From NCBI GenBank assembly GCA_949317995.1, contig OX439049.1, positions 12,524,395 through 12,588,394 on the forward strand: DNA of 64,000 nucleotides, given 5' to 3'. The position numbers were made by a program, and so were the translations under genes. The DNA is from Acholoe squamosa (lineage: Eukaryota; Annelida; Polychaeta; Phyllodocida; Polynoidae). The notes beneath the pieces are model-generated. The model was not told where the DNA came from, did no database searches, and saw nothing but the letters and a program-made list of their open reading frames with translations. This document shows positions 58,569 through 64,000 of this stretch, one piece after another (positions within the stretch are counted from its first letter, which is position 1; each line of letters begins with the position of its first letter).

Positions 58569-59339
58569 TTGGTCGCTACTTGTTGAAAATGAGCCCACTG
58601 CGCAGGTCCCTACGCATATATGTTACATTAATCAAAACTGCACCATCTTTGATGGGCATGTTCTTATATTAGCATTGAATATCCACAAGAAATTTCAGGT
58701 CATTTTGATAAAATTAAGTATTTTATTGCACTTTGAAATTTGTGCATATTTGCATCTAGATTTAATTCAGACTTTTCCGACTTTTTACTGTGGCTTATAT
58801 TTATAACACTCAAATGTTCTAAACATAATTGTAGAAGTGATTATGATGCTCAGAATAGCTATGGGACCATATGTCAAAATTATTTTCATATGAAAGGTAT
58901 ATATGTAAGGTATTTGCTGAGAAAGTTTAAAAATAATTTATGTACTTTGAATACAATTTTTGGGCAAAACTGTTATAAAATTGGGCCAAATTGTTCCTGC
59001 TCATTCCTAAAACATTAAACTTTAAAAATTCACCCACAATGCCATGCCATATAGGACAAATTTTTCATCTTCTAGCATAAACAGGCATTCTACATGCAGA
59101 GTTTCATGCTTCTGTAATTAATGGTTAGAAAGAAGAAAAATTAGGAAACTTTTCATATTTTTTCATCGTTTTAGAAAAAGATAATTAAAAACTTTATTTC
59201 TAAAAGAAATCCCTATTTCAAAAAGTAGCATGGGACCCCCCATTTTTTCTTTTCATAAATCGATTTTCTCATGATTTAAGCTACATACACACCAAAAATA
59301 AAGAAATTCTGTTTACTTTCACTAAAGGGTAGCGACCAA
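58569..59339. mobile_element. 771-bp non-autonomous element with perfect 8-bp target duplication
   Basis: Ends TTGGTCGCTAC and GTAGCGACCAA (11-bp perfect inverted repeat), flanked on both sides by CCTCAAAG (58561-58568 and 59340-59347). Eight-bp duplications are typical of hAT and P-type transposons. The interior is about 70% A+T with no transposase; the 92-codon frame 58740-59018 has no known domain. The core GGTCGCTA also forms the ends of the 2.7-kb element at 44924-47648. Confidence 0.88.
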
Positions 59340-59839
59340 CCTCAAAGGACTCTGTAGTGCTGAATAGTAACAAAAGTGGCAGGCGCCTAGACACAGCATA
59401 CTACAATATAATCATAATGAAACTATGATATCCAGGATTGCTCAGAGATTGGTGATACATCATGTTGGACAAAGGCAAATATCTCACAGCAGATGCGTGC
59501 AAATAAATAATAATTATATAGAATCATCACCTATGTTCTGTGGATGTGCTTTTTTCTTTGGTTATGACTCCGAAGAACAGACACAATTTACTGGCCACAC
59601 GTTGAACCAGCTTTTATAGTCAAGAGACGGAAATTAGGTTTAAAAGAATGAAGGTAAGTGAGGAAGAAAGAAAATACTACATGTAAAACGTTTCAGAATA
59701 TTCAGAAAATGGCATATATAGTGAGGATTCTTGTTGATGTGTAGGTGCAGCTTGACAGTTCTAATCTCAGAACCTCACACATAATTTAGATGGGCTCCCG
59801 GGAACCAGTCTCATCCTGATTGATCGCTATATAAAATGG

Positions 59840-60513
59840 ACATTTTCTATATGAGAGAACAAACTTTGAATTACCAGACCACTATCAGAACAATTATCTG
59901 ATGATGAAAGCTCTTACACCAGGGAGAGTCATGGCTAAGTGTATGATATGCGCCACTTTCCAATACAAGCTTTTTTTCCGGCTGGCTCTGATGGAAATTA
60001 CCTCTATACACATAATGGCCTATCTGGTTAATGGGAGGCAGTAGCGTCATATTACAACTTGTAATGGACCGCCATTTCCTTTTTTACCTTTTATCCTCGC
60101 TTGTATCTTACATGAGATTCTTCATCAGGATTTGAGCAGAGTTATCTCTTTTGCTTATCGAGATAGCTTTTACAAGTTAGCATTGACAATATTGTTTAGG
60201 ATTTTACATACTTTTACCTGGATTTTGGAAGGATGTCGAATGGAGGGAAAGGTGTAATAAGGAGCCAACGATATGTACAGCAGGGATTTAATACCCAAGC
60301 TATTCTCAATATTTCAATGTGAAGACATTAGGAATAAACTGAGTCACATATAGATCAAGCTTCAAGCATGATCCCAGATCTATATATTAATATTATCCGA
60401 CTCACATGTTTTTATGCTGTTTTCTTTCCTATCACGTAAGAGCTTTCATCATCAGATAATTGTTCTGATAGTGGTCTGGTAATGCAAAGTTTGTTCTCCC
60501 ATATAGAAAATGT
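59840..60513. repeat. Inverted repeat, arms 78 bp, spacer 518 bp
   Basis: The left arm (59840-59917) includes CAGACCACTATCAGAACAAT and GATGATGAAAGCTCTTAC; the right arm (60436-60513) is its reverse complement with about four mismatches. No target duplication was recognised, so it may be an old non-autonomous element or two inverted copies of a short repeat. Confidence 0.85.
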
Positions 60514-60519
60514 TCAACC

Positions 60520-62297
60520 GAGACTCACATAATAATGTTACTTAAAGTGCTAGGCAGCAAAGGCCGGTGACATACCAATGGGCAAGGAGATAGTTGTATG
60601 GTGGGCTTCCTTACTTTTAAACCCTACTACCTGAGAGATCACCCAAATAGTAGGTGGTTATCTAGTTTTTATGTTGTCATTTTTTTTCCATCTTTCTACT
60701 GCACCTCTTTAGCGAGATCTATTTACTTAGGCATGCCTACGTCTCAAATACCACAAGCCATGTATATACGTGATAGGATCACTTGAGAATACTGTAGTGG
60801 AACTGCATTTTATAATGATTTGAACACATACAGGAGTCCATGAACTGTAATCTGATATCAATGGTACATGCTGATTCGAACTAACTACATAAGTTAATAT
60901 TCATTTGATATAGCCTGTTGCAGGTGCAGTCATGTGCAACATGTAATGAATTCTAAATCGCAGGATATTACACATGTTAACATGTTCCTGCATGATAACA
61001 ATTTACTTTCAAGTAAATTGCTTCAGTTTCTGCATACCACAGTTCACTAGGTACTCCACATACGAAAATGTTGTCTCGACTGGTCTCTGGTCGGTTCTTT
61101 GGAGCAGGGCACTAAATGAAGGTTTCATCATATATAAGTTGTTCCCCTACCACAACCCAATACCATTTGCAATGTATCTCCTTTTCGCAGACGCCCGAGT
61201 TAGGATGCTTCCAGGAATATATGAATTTTTGAAAACAATGGTCAGATCAATGGTCAGCAGCATCACAATTGCTTATATACTATGATCTTTTATTAGGAGA
61301 TACCTGCTAAGGTTCCCTGTATTTTTCTTATCTGGGACCTTAATAAGTACATGGGCATAAAAGTTTAACAGTCGCCCAAATAATTTTCTATACTGTGAAA
61401 ATGTACAACAATAAGCAATGCCATCATGTTACATATCTATGACACAAGGGTACAACATCCAGCTAACCTAGAGTGGCACTCCTGTTTGATAAATCCTGTG
61501 TTCTGAACGTGACACTTCCTACATCATCATGACATTGTAGCATCACAGTTTGAGGGGCAGATTATTTATGGATGACCTGTTGGTAATTGGACTAGGCAAG
61601 GCTCAGCAGGGGGTAGTGGGATAAGGGTAGTGTCTGGAAGGGGGTACAGGAATGGGGGGATGGGACACAACACTCATCCATCTGATAGTCAGCCAGATAT
61701 TGATACATTATTGCTTTCAATAGAACTTGAAATTACCAGAGGGTATAAATACTTACATAATATGTTAGACTCACTCAGCTTAATTGTAGAATTCTTTATT
61801 GATATTGATATTATAATTGCATTTTTCTTTTGTTTCACAAAACTATGAATCTAGCTTGAGCACACCTTGAGCATTTTAAAACCGTTTTTTTTTTCAATAA
61901 GATCATTTATGCATCCAAGTGATCTGACTCCATCCTATAACAATCTAATATTCTTGTCTTTTTTTTCAAATAGTGTTTTTTTTTACACCACATGTCTTAA
62001 TTACAGATCTATACAAGTTTCTTAATAGCTATTTTTACTTCATACAAAACATCAAATGGCAATATGTTTACTCTCTGTGTTCCTGATAAGGACTGCAATA
62101 GGAGAGATCTATATTCCCCATACAGATAAGGCATATTGGGTAGATACGGCGTAAGTAAAAGCTTGATTAAGCTGAGGCTTTGTTTTGGTTTGTGTCTTGG
62201 ATTTATGAGTAGATAGCAAAGGAGGAGTTGGCCTTTACAGCATTAAACTGTGATGTTTTAGTCTAAATATATCTGGTCCATCCATTGACCCGGACTG
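60520..62297. other. No gene seen
   Basis: AT-rich intergenic sequence. The 103-codon frame at 60974-61285 and the 72-codon frame at 61630-61848 show no domain or duplication. Confidence 0.5.
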
Positions 62298-62310
62298 TTT
62301 CCTTATGCCA

Positions 62311-62908
62311 GACACGGTCAAATCAGTTTTCATGTTGGTGTTTATTTACCAGTTGTTACAGGCTGAATAACTGGTAAATAAACACCAACATGAAAACTGA
62401 TTTGACCGTGTCTGGTTTTATGTGCATTCCAACTTCAAGTATTTCTACTCTCAACACATTTGCATCCTTTTTGGGATCATCAGGCACCGGTCTCTGCACT
62501 CTCTAGTTTGTGGCATCAACCTTTACCTCAGTCCCTAAAAGACTCTACCCACTTGCATCCTACATGGGATCCTAGAGAAAAAGTTCTTCAACAGAACACC
62601 CTGCAGAACATCCATTAGCACAAATGATATCTAACATCTTACCAGACTTTGTTAAATTTTCTAAGTCAAACAGGAAGTAGTATTATGAAACGCGATCTCT
62701 AAGTGTACCTCAGTAGGCTCTTTTGCATACCTAACTATCCTGAAGAAGACTTATTAAGTAAGTCGAAACGTTGATCACTACATGCAACCTACATTACTAC
62801 TTATTCAACTTATAACTATTTATTCAGCCTGTAACAACTGGTAAATAAACACCAACATGAAAACTGATTTGACCGTGTCTGGTTTTATGTGCATTCCAAC
62901 TTCAAGTA
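62311..62908 (+). mobile_element. 598-bp insertion with 13-bp target duplication, Penelope-like candidate
   Basis: TTTCCTTATGCCA stands at 62298-62310 and again at 62909-62921. The left end carries an inverted copy of the right end: CAGACACGGTCAAATCAGTT ... (62308-62354) against 62368-62415 and 62832-62880. Near the right end, CCTGAAGAAGACTTATTAAG then TAAGTCGAAACGTTG can form a stem-loop followed by GAAAC. Variable-length duplications plus an inverted 5' piece and a hammerhead-like motif are known from Penelope-like elements, but no RT or GIY-YIG domain is present, so the class is inferred. Confidence 0.65.
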
Positions 62909-63365
62909 TTTCCTTATGCCAAACCTTCAGCATGGAAGCAAACCTTCAGAATGGAAGCCAACAATGAAATTGGGCATGTGATGATCATCTCTGTGATTAA
63001 ATCAGGGTTCACCCAAACCCATAGATCTGGCCATTTCACATGAAGTTTGCTGCTTCAATCTATGAAGCCTACCTATGAGGCACATCTTTGATTCAGGAAA
63101 ATCCCATATGAGGGGTTACTCCAATGCATGTCCCCTTTTTGTCTGTTCTATTATATTGATTCCTTTGACAACTCTCTCATATCACAAAATCTGTAATTAC
63201 AAAATTATCACACAGCGTAGATCGAATGAGGGTATGTTGAGTGGTTACCCTTTATAGAGAACATCTTAAAACATAATTATTTGTCAGTTTCAAAGCACAG
63301 TTGTAGTTGGTGCATTAGTTCACTCGCTTTAAGCTTACTTCACATAATAAGCAATTATAGGTGTT

Positions 63366-63384
63366 TTTGTTGTTGTTGTTGTTG
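63366..63384. repeat. Short (GTT)n run
   Basis: Five to six TTG units; a minor microsatellite. Confidence 0.8.
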
Positions 63385-63592
63385 ATGTTCATTAGTTATT
63401 GCAGAACCGTTATGGCACCGGGTGTTGCCAAACTCACTAAGCTATTAATGATAATTGTGCATGAATGTAGCCCTGTCAAGGTAAGATAACAGGACATGTT
63501 GTTGGAATATTACATGTATCACATTGGCCTATTTTCTCAGAAACTAGTATATAGAATGATCAGATTGTGATGGGAAATGTCAAGGCCACATA

Positions 63593-63941
63593 TACTGTAT
63601 TTGACGGAACAAGCACCCGCCCCCTTATAGGTGCACCCTCTCCCTTTTTGCAGAGATTTTTCCTTGGTTAGCAAAAGAAACCACTAATATTCATGATTCC
63701 AGACAGCAATCACACCTTTGACTTTCCCCTCTAGTACATTAACACAAAAGTGGTTCATATAGCATATATGTTTAGCTTAAAAGGCCTTTCATACCTCTGT
63801 AGGTGTGAAGGCACACAAAGCCAGTCAAGTGTGAAGGCTGGTACATGCACACAATGCAGCTCAGTAAAGTTTATTATCAAAAGGTAATCTGAGGCCCATT
63901 TTTCAAGTCAAAATAGGGTGCTTATCAGGTCGAATACAGTA
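63593..63941. mobile_element. 349-bp MITE with TACTGTATTTGAC ends
   Basis: TACTGTATTTGACGGAACAA with GCACCC at the left, and GGGTGCTTATCAGGTCGAAT with ACAGTA at the right: an imperfect inverted repeat of about 26 bp. If the outer TA is the target duplication, the element proper is CTGTATT...AATACAG. No coding content. Confidence 0.8.
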
Positions 63942-64000
63942 AACTGTACTTTGTGAATAATTATTTGAGAGATTAGTTGCCTGAAAATTGAGGGTTAATT

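Noticed and set aside
59890..59920. CTGATGATGAAAGC as a hammerhead core
   Set aside because: There is no room for stem II between CTGATGA and GAAA, so it cannot fold as a hammerhead.

Overview
This window reads as repeat-dominated eukaryotic DNA with no convincing intact host gene. Introns with GT/AG borders, AT-rich intergenic sequence, several DNA-transposon families, two non-LTR fragments and one Ty3/gypsy fragment all point to an animal. A SINE-like repeat ending near a GGCGTTAAAC motif followed by CACT-type tails suggests a marine invertebrate, perhaps a mollusc. That taxon is a weak inference.

Layout. 1-4567: the 3' part of a Ty3/gypsy-like retrotransposon (integrase end, long noncoding stretch, probable 3' LTR). 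4568-52600: a segment present three to four times in the same order, each time as block A then block B. Unit 1 is 6340-17185, unit 2 is 21655-36690, unit 3 is 39520-48680, and unit 4 keeps only block B (51735-52400). Later insertions make the units differ. Unit 1 carries a decayed Harbinger-type transposon (about 10.0-15.1 kb: SANT/Myb-like gene on +, HARBI1-like nuclease on -). Unit 2 carries a CR1/Jockey-type fragment, a GC-rich foldback, a 124-bp hairpin and a 5.3-kb minisatellite-filled element. Unit 3 carries a 2.7-kb satellite-filled element. Between units lie a 317-bp Harbinger-like MITE (17362-17678), a cluster of tRNA-derived SINE heads (17.9-19.0 kb), a second non-LTR fragment (37136-38345) and a 545-bp palindrome (38485-39030). 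48.7-64.0 kb: two related palindromic elements with tRNA-like segments, three copies of an 890-bp TIR element (two fused head to tail), a 771-bp element with a perfect 8-bp target duplication, a 598-bp insertion with a perfect 13-bp target duplication, and a 349-bp MITE.

The most unusual structure is 30439-35765. The block B copies in units 1 and 3 serve as empty sites, so its limits can be read directly. Its ends resemble the 890-bp TIR family, but the interior is nested: a 32-bp tandem array, a 20-bp array, then an inner 3.4-kb unit whose terminal inverted repeats each contain a 27-nt perfect hairpin and enclose about 3.3 kb of 24/27-bp repeats that switch strand near 31795. The element in unit 3 (inner part 45615-47444) has the same plan with unrelated sequence: hairpin-bearing inverted ends around tandem satellite. 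Two independent examples in one window suggest a class of hairpin-ended, satellite-carrying non-autonomous elements.

All similarities were judged by eye. Boundaries of diverged repeats are approximate unless a target duplication or empty site is stated.
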